A stretch of DNA of 64,000 nucleotides from Pseudomonas sp. FP453 (GCF_030687495.1 NZ_CP117435.1:5956501-6020500); one strand, 5' to 3'. Counted from the stretch's first letter, positions 46,781-55,633 are shown. The notes: generated by a model from the sequence alone, not told the origin. Numbers and translations: made by a program.

Positions 46781-48175
46781 ATGGCATTTCGCGCCGTTAC
46801 CCCGCTCGCACTCGCGGCGGTCACCTTGCTGTCGGGTTGCTCGATGTTTCGCAGCTACGACAGCGAGCTGCAAGCCACCAACCAGCAGTTGGTCAGCGGC
46901 AATGTCGAGGCCGCGCTGACCCTGCTGGAGAAAAACAACAGCGGCGAAGACAAGGACCTGCTGTATTTCTTCGAAAAGGGTGAATTGCTGCGGGCCAAGG
47001 GCGACCTCAGCGGCAGCCAGATCGCCTGGCGCAGCGCCGACCTGCAAGTCTACAAGTGGGAAGAGTCGGTCAAGTTCGACAGCGAGCGCTACCTCGCCCA
47101 GTTCGGCAGTTTCCTCGCCAACGACAAGGTGCGTCGCTACGAAGGCTATGACTACGAAAAAGTCATGCTGACCACGCAAATGGCCCTGAACCTGCTGGCC
47201 CTGAACGACTTCGACGGCGCCCGCACCGAGATCAAGAAGACCCACGAACGCGAAGCGGTGATCGCCGACCTGCGCGACAAGGAATACCTCAAGCGCGAGA
47301 ACGAAGCCGAACGCCAGGGCGTGACGACGCAGTTCAAGGACCTGCGTGGCTACCCAGTGGAAACCCTCGACGCGCCGGAAGTGGTCGGCCTGAAGAACAG
47401 CTATCAAAGCGCGTTCAGCCATTACCTCGCTGGTTTCGTCTACGAAGCCCTCGGCGAAAAAGACCTGGCCGCCCCCGGCTACCGCAAGGCCGCCGAGTTG
47501 CGCCCGAACACGCCGTTGCTGGAACAAGCCCTGCTCGACCTCGACAAAAGCAGCCTCGGCGCCGATGAAACCGACGTGCTGATCGTGGTGCAGAGCGGCC
47601 TGGCGCCGGCGCGTGATTCGATCCGCCTGCCGCTGCCGATTCCGATCGACGGCCATCTGGTGATTACCCCGCTGTCATTCCCGGTGATCAAGGCCGACAC
47701 CTCCACCGCGCACTTCGCGCAGATCGGCGTCGATGGCCAGCAACAGAACCTCACCGCACTCAACAGCACCACCGCCATGTCGCGCCGCGCCCTGCGCGAT
47801 GACATGCCGGGGATCATCCTGCGCACCACCGTGCGCGCCGTGACCCGTGGCGTGACGCAAAACAACCTGAACAAGACCAACCCCATGGCCGGGCTGGTGC
47901 TGGGCATCGCCTCGGCCGTCACCGAAGGCGCCGACACACGCACCTGGCGCACCCTGCCGGACCTGACCCAGGTCACGCGCCTGCGCCTCAAGCGCGGCGA
48001 GCACCAGGTCAGCCTGCCCAACGCCCTGGGCGGCACGCGGGTGACCGTCAAGGCCGACCAGCGCTACCAAGTGATCACCCTGCGCGTGGTCGGCAACCAG
48101 GTGTTCGCCGGCGGCCTGGCGGCCCACGTGGTGCCGAGCCCGACCACCCAGGCCATCGCCCTCAAACAACCTTAA
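46781..48175 (+). CDS. COG3014 family TPR-like lipoprotein
   Basis: 464 residues. The signal ends in LLSGC, so Cys20 should be lipidated. The mature N-terminal half looks like helical TPR repeats (LLYFFEKGELLRAKGDLSGS, MALNLLALNDFDGARTEIKK, YLAGFVYEALGEKDLAAPGY), and the C-terminal half is a beta-rich domain. Start at 46781 is preceded by AGGGAAGAA. It is the first gene of a four-gene operon with YcfL-, LpoB- and CsgG-like proteins. Role unknown; scaffold for an outer-membrane complex is an inference. Confidence 0.85.
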   Translation: MAFRAVTPLALAAVTLLSGCSMFRSYDSELQATNQQLVSGNVEAALTLLEKNNSGEDKDLLYFFEKGELLRAKGDLSGSQIAWRSADLQVYKWEESVKFDSERYLAQFGSFLANDKVRRYEGYDYEKVMLTTQMALNLLALNDFDGARTEIKKTHEREAVIADLRDKEYLKRENEAERQGVTTQFKDLRGYPVETLDAPEVVGLKNSYQSAFSHYLAGFVYEALGEKDLAAPGYRKAAELRPNTPLLEQALLDLDKSSLGADETDVLIVVQSGLAPARDSIRLPLPIPIDGHLVITPLSFPVIKADTSTAHFAQIGVDGQQQNLTALNSTTAMSRRALRDDMPGIILRTTVRAVTRGVTQNNLNKTNPMAGLVLGIASAVTEGADTRTWRTLPDLTQVTRLRLKRGEHQVSLPNALGGTRVTVKADQRYQVITLRVVGNQVFAGGLAAHVVPSPTTQAIALKQP

Positions 48176-48185
48176 GGAGCACGTT

Positions 48186-48557
48186 ATGCGTCATTTCATC
48201 CTCGGCGCCCTGGCGCTGGTCCTGCTGGCCGGCTGCGCCACCCCGCCGCCACCGGAACCCGGCAGTGCGGCGAGCAAAATCGTAGTGATGGGCAAGTTCA
48301 AGGGCATCGCCGTCGGCGCCATCCGCGTGGCGCGCGAGAACGGCTTCCTCACCGCCAAGGTGCAGCTGAGCAATATCACCAGCAGCAACCAGACGATGTA
48401 TTACCGCTTCGCCTGGCTGGGGGCCGACGGCTTCCCGGTGGGCGACGAAGACACCTGGAAAGTGCTGAACCTGTACGCCAACCAGGCGACCTTCCTGCCG
48501 GCCATTGCCAACTTGCCTCAAGCCGCGGACTTCCGCCTTGAAGTGAAGACGCCTTGA
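48186..48557 (+). CDS. YcfL-like lipoprotein
   Basis: 123 residues with lipobox LLAGC (Cys17). The mature part is a small beta-rich domain: VQLSNITSSNQTMYYRFAWL and GADGFPVGDEDTWKVLNLYA are the conserved segments of the YcfL family. It lies ten bases after the COG3014 gene, and TAAGGAG precedes it. In E. coli ycfL is directly upstream of lpoB, the same order as here. Confidence 0.85.
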   Translation: MRHFILGALALVLLAGCATPPPPEPGSAASKIVVMGKFKGIAVGAIRVARENGFLTAKVQLSNITSSNQTMYYRFAWLGADGFPVGDEDTWKVLNLYANQATFLPAIANLPQAADFRLEVKTP

Positions 48558-48592
48558 CGCCCGCCCCTATTCAGCTCTGGAGAGATTCCCCC

Positions 48593-49180
48593 ATGTTTGC
48601 ACGCTTCTCGATCCTTGCCGTGGTTGCCGTCCTGGCCAGCGGTTGCTCCAACACCTCGCCGGTGCTGGGCAGCAAGAACATCAGCTACGGCGACACCAAG
48701 GCCGTGGAAACCGTGACCAACGAGTTCGGCTCCACCGACCTGCAGATGATCGCCGAAAGCATGACCCGCTCGCTCGCCCAGTCCGGCATCCTGCAAGGCC
48801 GCCCGGTGGTGCAGGTGTATGACGTGAAGAACAAGACCAGCGAGTACATCGACACCCGCGAGATCACCACGTCGATCAAGACCCAACTGATGAAGACCGG
48901 CACCGCACGCTTCGCCAGCGACAACACCGACATGCAAAGCCAGGTCGACCAGCTCAAGCTGCAGAACCAGAGCGGCCTGTACAAGAAGTCCACGGTGAGC
49001 AAGACCGGCAACATGGTCGCCGCCAAGTACCGCCTGGAAGGCTCCATCAGCTCCATCGTCAAGCGCAGCTCGGATTACAAGGACGTGTTCTACAAGTTCA
49101 GCCTGCAACTGGTGGACGTGGAAAGCGGCCTGGCCGAGTGGATGGACGAAAAAGAAATCCGCAAGACCACGGAGCGCTAA
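48593..49180 (+). CDS. LpoB-like penicillin-binding-protein activator
   Basis: 195 residues, lipobox VLASGC (Cys18), then the LpoB/CsgG-type fold: DLQMIAESMTRSLAQSGILQ, QVYDVKNKTSEYIDTREITT and MVAAKYRLEGSISSIVKRSS are the recognised family segments. In E. coli LpoB stimulates PBP1b from the outer membrane. Pseudomonas normally uses the unrelated LpoP for PBP1b, so this protein may have a different partner. Start at 48593 follows CTGGAGAG; an in-frame start upstream overlaps ycfL and lacks the lipobox at the right place. Confidence 0.82.
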   Translation: MFARFSILAVVAVLASGCSNTSPVLGSKNISYGDTKAVETVTNEFGSTDLQMIAESMTRSLAQSGILQGRPVVQVYDVKNKTSEYIDTREITTSIKTQLMKTGTARFASDNTDMQSQVDQLKLQNQSGLYKKSTVSKTGNMVAAKYRLEGSISSIVKRSSDYKDVFYKFSLQLVDVESGLAEWMDEKEIRKTTER

Positions 49181-49183
49181 GCC

Positions 49184-49924
49184 ATGCGTACATGGATCGG
49201 CATGATCGGCCTGCTATGCGCCTTTGGCGCCTCGGCCGCACCGAAAATCGCGGTGACCGACCTGGCCTATCAGGCGCGGGTCGAGGAATACATCCACGCG
49301 GTGTCGGCCAGCAACAACTTCCAGGCCAGCGGCTACCACGCCAGCGGCGCGTCGAGCTACGCCGAGTTCGAGAGCCGCTCCAGCTACATCGAGCAGCTTG
49401 AGCTGCGCAAATTCAGCGGCGACATCAAGGGCGAGATCCTCAAGTCGCGCCAGTTCCAGTTGGTGCAAGGCACGCCCTACACCGCCGACGCCAAGGGTGA
49501 CGTGTATGACGTGATCAAGCGGATCAAGGCCGGCAACTTCAAGGGCGCGGACTACGTGCTGTTTGGCACCCTGTCCGACATCGACTTCACCCAGGACCTC
49601 AACGCCATCGACCGCACCAACAGCTACTCGGCGGTGCTGAGCCTGACGTTGGTGGCGGATTTCAGCCTGATCAACACGCGCACCTTCGAAATCACCTCGG
49701 CGTTTACCGCCATGGGTGAAGGGCAAGACACCAAGCTGGTGAACAGCCGCGACGTGCGCGTGAACCTGAACCGGCCACGGGTGGTGAAGGACGTGTCGAA
49801 AACGTTGGGTGAGGATGTGGCGCGGCAGCTGGCGGAGCAGTTGGATGGCGGGTATCAAGAACCCGGCCAACCCGTGTTGCGCAATAACCTGCCGAGGGAT
49901 GAAGCGCCGAAGATCCTGCGCTGA
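49184..49924 (+). CDS. CsgG-like / second LpoB-related secreted protein
   Basis: 246 residues. A signal peptide ends at about residue 19 (GASAA) but there is no lipobox Cys, so it should be soluble and periplasmic. The fold resembles CsgG and LpoB: KIAVTDLAYQARVEEYIHAV, KGADYVLFGTLSDIDFTQDL and TKLVNSRDVRVNLNRPRVVK. It follows the LpoB-like gene by three bases. It could form a ring or cap with the lipoproteins of the operon; this is an inference. Followed by a REPIN. Confidence 0.8.
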   Translation: MRTWIGMIGLLCAFGASAAPKIAVTDLAYQARVEEYIHAVSASNNFQASGYHASGASSYAEFESRSSYIEQLELRKFSGDIKGEILKSRQFQLVQGTPYTADAKGDVYDVIKRIKAGNFKGADYVLFGTLSDIDFTQDLNAIDRTNSYSAVLSLTLVADFSLINTRTFEITSAFTAMGEGQDTKLVNSRDVRVNLNRPRVVKDVSKTLGEDVARQLAEQLDGGYQEPGQPVLRNNLPRDEAPKILR

Positions 49925-49954
49925 TCCTCGATAACGCGGCTAACACAAATCAAT

Positions 49955-50023
49955 GTGGGAGCTGGCTTGCCTGCGATAGCGGTGTATCAGATACACCGCT
50001 ATCGCAGGCAAGCCAGCCCCCAC
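49955..50023. repeat. REPIN, T-type, short spacer
   Basis: Inverted doublet of the GTGGGAGCTGGCTTGCCTGC core, only 69 bases. The centre GGTGTATCAGATACACC is itself a palindrome, and one copy has CCAGCCCCCAC in place of CCAGCTCCCAC. Lies between convergent genes. Confidence 0.88.
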
Positions 50024-50045
50024 AGTTTTGATCCGGTTTCGTCAG

Positions 50046-50678
50046 TTATGCCGTGGCGCGGTGCAGGCTGGCGAGGAAGCCGGCGGCGCCGACAAACAAC
50101 CCGGCAAACGTACGATTCATCCGCTTCTGCTGCTTCGGCGTACGCAACAAGCGCAACACCTTCGCCGCCAACCCCGTATACCCCGCCATCACGATCATAT
50201 CCACGCAGATCATCGTCGCGCCCAGGATCACGTACTGGATCACCAGCGGCGCCTGCGGGTTCACGAACTGCGGCAACACCGCCAGCATGAACACCAAGGC
50301 CTTGGGGTTGCTCGCATTGACCAGGAAGCCACGGAACATCATCGCCATCGGCTTGCCGATCGGGCGCACGGCCGCGTCATCGGACATGTCCATGGGCAAG
50401 GCGCGCCATTGCTTGATCGCCAGGTACACCAGGTACGCCACGCCAAACCATTTGATCGCATAGAACGCGGTAGACGACGTCGCCAGAATCGCACCCAGGC
50501 CGCCGGCGACCACGGCAATCTGCATCGCCAGGCCGATTTGCAGGCCAATGGCATTCCAGTAACCGCGCGCAAAACCGTATTGCAGGCCGCTGGACATCGA
50601 GGCGATGGCACCGGCACCGGGGGAAAGGGAGATGATCCAACTGGCCACGAAAAAGGCCAGCCATGTATCGAGTGCCAT
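50046..50678 (-). CDS. LysE/RhtB-family amino-acid exporter
   Basis: 210 residues with about six hydrophobic spans. Family motifs are WIISLSPGAGAIASMSSGLQ near the start, VKWFGVAYLVYLA-type segment (here IKWFGVAYLVYLAIKQWRAL), and GFLVNASNPKALVFMLAVLP. Exports amino acids or homoserine lactones in characterised members. The exact substrate is unknown. Single gene, 71 bases after the MscS-like gene on the same strand. Confidence 0.9.
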   Translation of the reverse strand: MALDTWLAFFVASWIISLSPGAGAIASMSSGLQYGFARGYWNAIGLQIGLAMQIAVVAGGLGAILATSSTAFYAIKWFGVAYLVYLAIKQWRALPMDMSDDAAVRPIGKPMAMMFRGFLVNASNPKALVFMLAVLPQFVNPQAPLVIQYVILGATMICVDMIVMAGYTGLAAKVLRLLRTPKQQKRMNRTFAGLFVGAAGFLASLHRATA

Positions 50679-50749
50679 TACACACCTCGTTTCAAATCTG
50701 TCGTGAGCGTTAAGCTAACTCCGACGACCGAGGCCTGGCTATAGAATTT

Positions 50750-51304
50750 TTACGCGGGGCTGGTCCAGCGGCGCACCGAACGCTGGAAGAACAGGCTGTT
50801 AGGCACCTGCACCATCGCGCTGTCGGTACCGGCTTCGGCCACTTCGATCAGCGTGGTGTACAGCAGGTTGATCGCCACGACGCGGCCCTTCACGCCCGGT
50901 TTGTCCACGGTGTCCACCAGCTCCACGATGTCGCCGATGCGGAACGGCCCGACGGTAAAGATCAGGATCGCGCACAGCAGGTTGGACAGCACCGACCACA
51001 TGGCAAAAAACGCCACGGCCGCCACGGCGACAAACCCCGACAGCGCCGTCCACAGCACCGTGGCGGACACGCCCACGCGTTCCAGCACAAAGATCAGCGC
51101 GCTGCCCATGATCAACCAGCGCAAGCCACCGCGCAGCGGCATCAGCAGTTGCGGCGGGAACGGGTAGCGCTCGCCCAGGCGCGTCAGGCCCTTGGCGACA
51201 AAACGCTGCGCCAGGTAGCCGGCCAGCAGGATCAGCAGGATCTGCACGCCGATCCAGATCGGCTCGACCCACTGCGGCGGCAGCGGCAACTGCAAGGCTT
51301 CCAT
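50750..51304 (-). CDS. Small mechanosensitive channel (MscS family)
   Basis: 184 residues, with three N-terminal hydrophobic spans and the MscS pore-lining region (SGFVAVAAVAFFAMWSVLSN, Ala/Gly rich), followed by the beta domain FTVGPFRIGDIVELVDTVDK and VVAINLLYTTLIEV. It lacks the C-terminal alpha/beta vestibule portion of full-length MscS, ending soon after VPNSLFFQRSVRRW. ATG overlaps the ABC-F stop by one base (TGATG), so it is translationally coupled to the ABC-F protein. Confidence 0.85.
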   Translation of the reverse strand: MEALQLPLPPQWVEPIWIGVQILLILLAGYLAQRFVAKGLTRLGERYPFPPQLLMPLRGGLRWLIMGSALIFVLERVGVSATVLWTALSGFVAVAAVAFFAMWSVLSNLLCAILIFTVGPFRIGDIVELVDTVDKPGVKGRVVAINLLYTTLIEVAEAGTDSAMVQVPNSLFFQRSVRRWTSPA

Positions 51305-53217
51305 CAGGACAGCGCTTCCAGCTGCGCTTGCAGGGTTTCGAGCAATTCGAGGGCTTCCATCCAGGTTTCCTCCAATTGCCCTTCACGCACCTTGAGCTTG
51401 GCCTGTTCGGCCAGCAGGTCGCGCAGTTCATCCTTGCGGGCGGCTTCGTACACGGCGCTGTCGCCCAGGCTGGCTTCGATCTTGGCCAGGCGCTCATGCA
51501 CCTTGCCCAGTTCGGCTTCCAGCTTGTCGGCTTCACGCTTGTGCGGCGCCAGTTGTTGGCGCAAGGCAGCGGCGGCCTGGCGCTGGGCTTTCTTGTCGGT
51601 CTTGTCCGGGTTGACCGGCGAGTTGCTGACCGGCGCGTTGCGCAGGCGGTAATCCGTCAGCCAGCGCGCGTAGTCGTCGAGGTCGCCGTCGAATTCTTCG
51701 ACTTTGCCGTCGGCCACCAGCAGGAAGTTGTCGGTGGTGCTCTTGAGCAAGTGGCGGTCGTGAGACACCACCAGGACGGCACCGCTGAATTCCTGCAAGG
51801 CCATGGTCAGCGCCAGGCGCATTTCCAGGTCCAGGTGGTTGGTCGGTTCGTCGAGCAGCAACAGGTTCGGCCGGTCCCAGGCGATCAACGCCAGGGCCAG
51901 GCGGGCTTTTTCGCCGCCGGAGAAATTCAGCACCGGCTCATCGATACGCGCGCCACGGAAGTCGAAGCCGCCGAGGAAGTCGCGCAGCACCTGTTCGCGC
52001 TCGGTCGGCGCCAGGCGTTGCAGGTGCAACAGCGGGCTGGCCTTGGCGTCGAGGGAGTCCAGCTGATGCTGGGCGAAGTAGCCCACCACCAGGTTCTCGC
52101 CACGGGTCAGGCGACCGGCCAGGGGTTGCAGTTCGCCGGAGAGGTTCTTGATCAGCGTCGACTTGCCCGCGCCGTTGGGGCCCAGCAGACCGATGCGCGC
52201 GCCCGGCGTGAGCTGCAACTTCACTTTTTCCAGGATGGTTTTTTCGCCATAACCCAGGCGTGCATCCGAGAGGTCCAGCAGCAACGGGCTGGAGATTTTC
52301 ACCGACTCGCGGAACACAAAGTCGAACGGCGAATCGACGTGGGCCGCCGACAGTTCTTCCATGCGCTCCAGGGCCTTGATCCGGCTCTGGGCCTGGCGGG
52401 CCTTGGTGGCCTGGGCCTTGAACCGGGCGATGTAGCTTTCCATGTGCGCACGTTGCGCCTGCTGCTTCTCGAACGCCTGCTGCTGTTGGGCCAGGCGTTC
52501 GGCACGGGCGCGCTCGAACGCGGTGTAGCCGCCACGGTAGAGGGTGATTTTCTTCTGTTCGACGTGGGCAATGTTATCGACCACGGCGTCGAGGAAATCC
52601 CGGTCGTGGGAAATCAGCAGCAAGGTGCCCTGGTAGCTCTTGAGGAAATCCTCCAGCCACAGGATCGCATCGAGGTCCAAGTGGTTGGTCGGTTCGTCGA
52701 GCAGCAGCAGGTCGGACGGGCACATCAGCGCCTGGGCCAGGTTCAGGCGCATGCGCCAGCCGCCGGAGAAGTCGGCGACCGGGCGATCCATCTGTTCGTT
52801 GGTGAAGCCCAGGCCGGCGAGCATCTTGCGCGCACGGGCGTCGGCGGTGTAGCCGTCGGCACTGTCGAGTTCCGCGTGCAGGCGCGCCTGGGCGCCGCCG
52901 TCCTGGGCTTTCTCGGCCTCGGCGAGGTCGTGTTGCACCTGGCGCAGGCGCAGGTCGCCATCGAGCACGTAGTCGATCGCGATGCGGTCCAGGGTGTCGA
53001 TCTCCTGGCGCATATGGGCGATGCGCCAGTCGGCGGGCAGCAGGCAGTCCCCGGAATCCGGGGTCAGCTCACCCAGCAACAGGGCGAACAACGTGGATTT
53101 GCCGGCGCCGTTGGCACCGATCAGGCCGGCTTTGTGACCGGCGTGCAGGGTCAGCTCGGCGTCTTCGAGAAGACGTTGCGGGCCACGCTGTAATGTTAGG
53201 CTTTGAAGTCGGATCAT
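51304..53217 (-). CDS. ABC-F family ATPase (YheS/Uup-like)
   Basis: 637 residues with two ABC domains and no membrane spans. Domain 1: Walker A GANGAGKST, signature SGGWRMRLNLAQ, Walker B LLLLDEPTNHLDL. Linker with basic helices (ARAERLAQQQQAFEKQQAQR). Domain 2: Walker A GPNGAGKST, signature FSGGEKARLALAL, Walker B again LLLLDEPTNHLDL. A C-terminal coiled coil (from about residue 545) is present, as in YheS and Uup. ABC-F proteins act at the ribosomal E site. The start at 53217 (MIRLQSLTLQRGPQRLLEDA) is the family start; the open frame upstream is longer without similarity. Confidence 0.93.
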   Translation of the reverse strand: MIRLQSLTLQRGPQRLLEDAELTLHAGHKAGLIGANGAGKSTLFALLLGELTPDSGDCLLPADWRIAHMRQEIDTLDRIAIDYVLDGDLRLRQVQHDLAEAEKAQDGGAQARLHAELDSADGYTADARARKMLAGLGFTNEQMDRPVADFSGGWRMRLNLAQALMCPSDLLLLDEPTNHLDLDAILWLEDFLKSYQGTLLLISHDRDFLDAVVDNIAHVEQKKITLYRGGYTAFERARAERLAQQQQAFEKQQAQRAHMESYIARFKAQATKARQAQSRIKALERMEELSAAHVDSPFDFVFRESVKISSPLLLDLSDARLGYGEKTILEKVKLQLTPGARIGLLGPNGAGKSTLIKNLSGELQPLAGRLTRGENLVVGYFAQHQLDSLDAKASPLLHLQRLAPTEREQVLRDFLGGFDFRGARIDEPVLNFSGGEKARLALALIAWDRPNLLLLDEPTNHLDLEMRLALTMALQEFSGAVLVVSHDRHLLKSTTDNFLLVADGKVEEFDGDLDDYARWLTDYRLRNAPVSNSPVNPDKTDKKAQRQAAAALRQQLAPHKREADKLEAELGKVHERLAKIEASLGDSAVYEAARKDELRDLLAEQAKLKVREGQLEETWMEALELLETLQAQLEALS

Positions 53218-53267
53218 AATGGCGGCGGAGTCTACCAGCTTCGTTGGCCGCTGGCTTGGGTGTGAAT

Positions 53268-53729
53268 ATGTGCGCTGACCTGTGGAGCTTTGCCCTCTCG
53301 ACTTACGCCCGGCCGGGCGTCGAAGCCGCTTGCCTGCGCTTGCAGGAACAAGGTGCGGATGTGTGCCTGTTGCTCTGTGGTGCCTGGCTGGAGCAGCGCG
53401 GCGTAGCGGCTGCGCCTGATCGCGTGCTGGCCTTGCAACAATTGGCTCGCCCATGGCGCACGCAGGTGATCGAACCGTTACGACAGGTGCGTGTGCAATG
53501 GCGCCTCATGGCACAGCAGGATCAGCCATTGGCGGCGCTGCGCGAACGGATCAAGGCAGTGGAGTTGGAGGCAGAGCGGGAATTGCTGACACGCCTGGAA
53601 GCGTTGGCGCTGGCATGGCCGGCAGGGGAAGGTCAACAACAGTGGCTGGAAGGACTGGCGGCTGAGGATGCCGCCAACCTTGACCATGACGCGCTGCAGC
53701 AGCTGCGCGTCATGGCCACCGGCACTTAG
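53268..53729 (+). CDS. TIGR02444 family protein
   Basis: 153 residues. MCADLWSFALSTYARPGVEA is the typical TIGR02444 opening, and ACLRLQEQGADVCLLLCGAW follows. The rest is helical (VIEPLRQVRVQWRLMAQQDQ and a Leu/Ala-rich C-terminal part). Function unknown. The start at 53268 fits the family; an ATG 24 bases upstream is possible. The stop overlaps convergent algP by four bases. Divergent from the ABC-F gene by 50 bases. Confidence 0.8.
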   Translation: MCADLWSFALSTYARPGVEAACLRLQEQGADVCLLLCGAWLEQRGVAAAPDRVLALQQLARPWRTQVIEPLRQVRVQWRLMAQQDQPLAALRERIKAVELEAERELLTRLEALALAWPAGEGQQQWLEGLAAEDAANLDHDALQQLRVMATGT

Positions 53730-54790
53730 GAAGCGCTGGTTGGGGTGGTGCTTGGCGCTACCGGTGCAGGCGTGCTGCTGGCCGATGCGGTTGGAGCGGT
53801 GGACGCGGTAGCAGCAGGTGCAGCTGGCTTGGCCGGTGCTGGTTTGGCAGCGGCTGGCTTTGCAACAGCGGGTTTGGCAGCTGGTTTAGCGGCTGGTTTT
53901 GCAGCAGCGGCTTTAGCAACTGGCTTAACAGCTGGTTTTGCAGCAGCTGGTTTAGCGGCTGGTTTTGCAGCAGCGGTTTTAGCAGCTGGCTTGGCGGCTG
54001 GTTTCGCAGCAGCAGGTTTGGCAGCTGGCTTAGCGGCTGGTTTTGCAGCAGCGGTTTTAGCAGCTGGCTTCGCGGCTGGTTTTGCAGCAGCGGTTTTGGC
54101 AGCTGGCTTCGCGGCTGGTTTTGCAGCGGCAGTTTTAGCAACTGGCTTCGCGGCTGGTTTTGCAGCAGCGGTTTTAGCAGCTGGCTTCGCGGCTGGTTTT
54201 GCAGCAGCGGTTTTAGCAGCTGGCTTCGCGGCTGGTTTTGCAGCAGCGGTTTTGGCAGCTGGCTTAGCGGCCGGTTTTGCAGCAGCGGTTTTGGCAGCTG
54301 GCTTAGCGGCTGGTTTTGCAGCAGCGGTTTTAGCAGCTGGCTTGGCAGCAGCTTTAGCGGGCGCCTTTGCCGCAACGGCTTTTGCAGGTACACGAGCACC
54401 CAACACTTTAGCCACGGCTTCCTTCACACGACCAACGCCCTGGGCCAGTTTCAGGCTTTCTTGAGCGTCTTTTTTGAGTTGGGAAATGTAGCCGCGGGTT
54501 TCAGCTTGGCGATCCTTGAGGGCGTCCAGCAGGTCCTCGAGTTCTTTGACAGCGTCTTTGGCTTTGGCTTGTGCCTTGGCCTTGCCGGCAGTGGCGGCGT
54601 CTTGCAGTTTGGTGCGGGATTTGTGCAGCTTTTCTTGCGCTTTACCGCGTTGTTTTTCCAGCTTGGCGAGCAGTTTTTCTGCATCGGCCAGGGCTTGGGA
54701 ACAAGCGCTTTCCAGATGTTCGAGCAAGCTGCCCGAAAGTTGTTGGAGTAAATGCAACGGGGTATTTACAGGCTTCTGTTTGGCCGACAT
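53726..54790 (-). CDS. algP: AlgP (AlgR3) histone H1-like protein
   Basis: 354 residues. The N-terminal 115 or so residues are a helical domain (LLEHLESACSQALADAEKLL, with an extended coiled coil). The rest is a Lys/Ala/Pro tail built from about ten 13-residue units of the type KTAAAKPAAKPAA, ending in a Ser/Thr/Pro-rich tail. It matches P. aeruginosa AlgP, an H1-like DNA-binding regulator of alginate genes. Copies vary slightly (PVA, KPA, AKAA), so the array is decaying toward the end. The repeat DNA is prone to slippage. Confidence 0.92.
   Translation of the reverse strand: MSAKQKPVNTPLHLLQQLSGSLLEHLESACSQALADAEKLLAKLEKQRGKAQEKLHKSRTKLQDAATAGKAKAQAKAKDAVKELEDLLDALKDRQAETRGYISQLKKDAQESLKLAQGVGRVKEAVAKVLGARVPAKAVAAKAPAKAAAKPAAKTAAAKPAAKPAAKTAAAKPAAKPAAKTAAAKPAAKPAAKTAAAKPAAKPAAKTAAAKPAAKPVAKTAAAKPAAKPAAKTAAAKPAAKPAAKTAAAKPAAKPAAKPAAAKPAAKPAAKTAAAKPAAKPAAAKPAVKPVAKAAAAKPAAKPAAKPAVAKPAAAKPAPAKPAAPAATASTAPTASASSTPAPVAPSTTPTSAS
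53870..54360. repeat. Tandem 39-base coding repeats in algP
   Basis: On the plus strand units of the type GCGGCTGGTTTTGCAGCAGC + GGTTTTAGCAGCTGGCTTC repeat about ten times with point differences. They encode KTAAAKPAAKPAA on the minus strand. Three-base and 12-base sub-periodicity is visible. Confidence 0.85.
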
Positions 54791-54982
54791 GGTTTACCTC
54801 CTGGCTGACGTGGGTGCGGCTCATACTAGCCCTCTGCTCTTACCGCCGCTAGGGCATGTTGACAGTATCGTTTGCCCGGCGTTGCACCGCGCGAAAATTC
54901 TTATCGTTATAACGAAAATACCCGGCACTTTTTACCCACTCACACTGGCATAATCCGTCGCACTTTCGGCGGGAGGATGCCC

Positions 54983-55629
54983 ATGTCGCGTTACCTTTTT
55001 CTTGTGCTTGGCCTGGCGATTTCGGTGGCCAATGCGAGCGAACAATCACCGCCCAAAACCACTGAGCAGAACCAGCACGACCTTGCCTACAGCCTGGGCG
55101 CCAGCCTCGGTGAACGCTTGCGCCAGGAAGTCCCCGACTTGCAGATCCAGGCCTTGCTCGACGGGCTCAAGCAAGCCTATCAAGGCAAGCCGCTGGCGCT
55201 CGACAACGCGCGCATCGAACAGCTTCTCGCCCAGCACGAAACGCAAAACGAAGCCGATGCACAGGCACCGCAAAGTGAAAAAGCCCTCGCCGCAGAACAG
55301 CAGTTTCTAGCCAAGGAAAAAACCGCCAGCGGCGTGCGCGAATGGCCAAGCATACGCCCAAGCCGCTGGCAACGGATGAGGTGCAGGTGAAGTATGTGGG
55401 GCGGCTGCCCGATGGGACGGTGTTCGATCAGAGCGCACAGCCCCAATGGTTTCGCCTGGACAGCGTGATCAGTGGCTGGACCAGCGCACTGCAACAAATG
55501 CCTACCGGCGCAAAATGGCGTTTGGTCATCCCATCTGCCCAGGCCTATGGCGCCGACGGTGCCGGCGAGTTGATCGCACCTTACACACCACTGGTCTTTG
55601 AGATCGAACTGCTCGCCACCCGCCATTGA
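54983..55629 (+). pseudogene. FKBP-type peptidyl-prolyl isomerase, frameshifted
   Basis: Two overlapping frames that together resemble an FklB/FkpA-like isomerase. Part 1 (54983 to about 55342): signal peptide MSRYLFLVLGLAISVANASE and the dimerisation domain (LAYSLGASLGERLRQEVPDL), ending FLAKEKTASGVRE and then out of frame. Part 2 (from about 55342, another frame): KPLATDEVQVKYVGRLPDGT, then FDQSAQPQWFRLDSVISGWT and IPSAQAYGADGAGELIAPYT, a good FKBP domain. The linker is short: 17 bases separate GVRE from the KP of part 2, where family members have about 16 residues. A net loss of 3n+1 bases (perhaps 31) would explain it. Start chosen by GGGAGG at 54971. Confidence 0.78.
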
Positions 55630-55633
55630 GCGC

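Noticed and set aside
53870..54360. Regular 39-base repeats that could suggest a CRISPR array.
   Set aside because: No unique spacers; the repeats encode KTAAAKPAAKPAA units within algP and are directly adjoining.
53745..54464. 239-residue plus-strand frame rich in AAGFAAG units.
   Set aside because: Created by the algP repeats read on the other strand; it has no start context.
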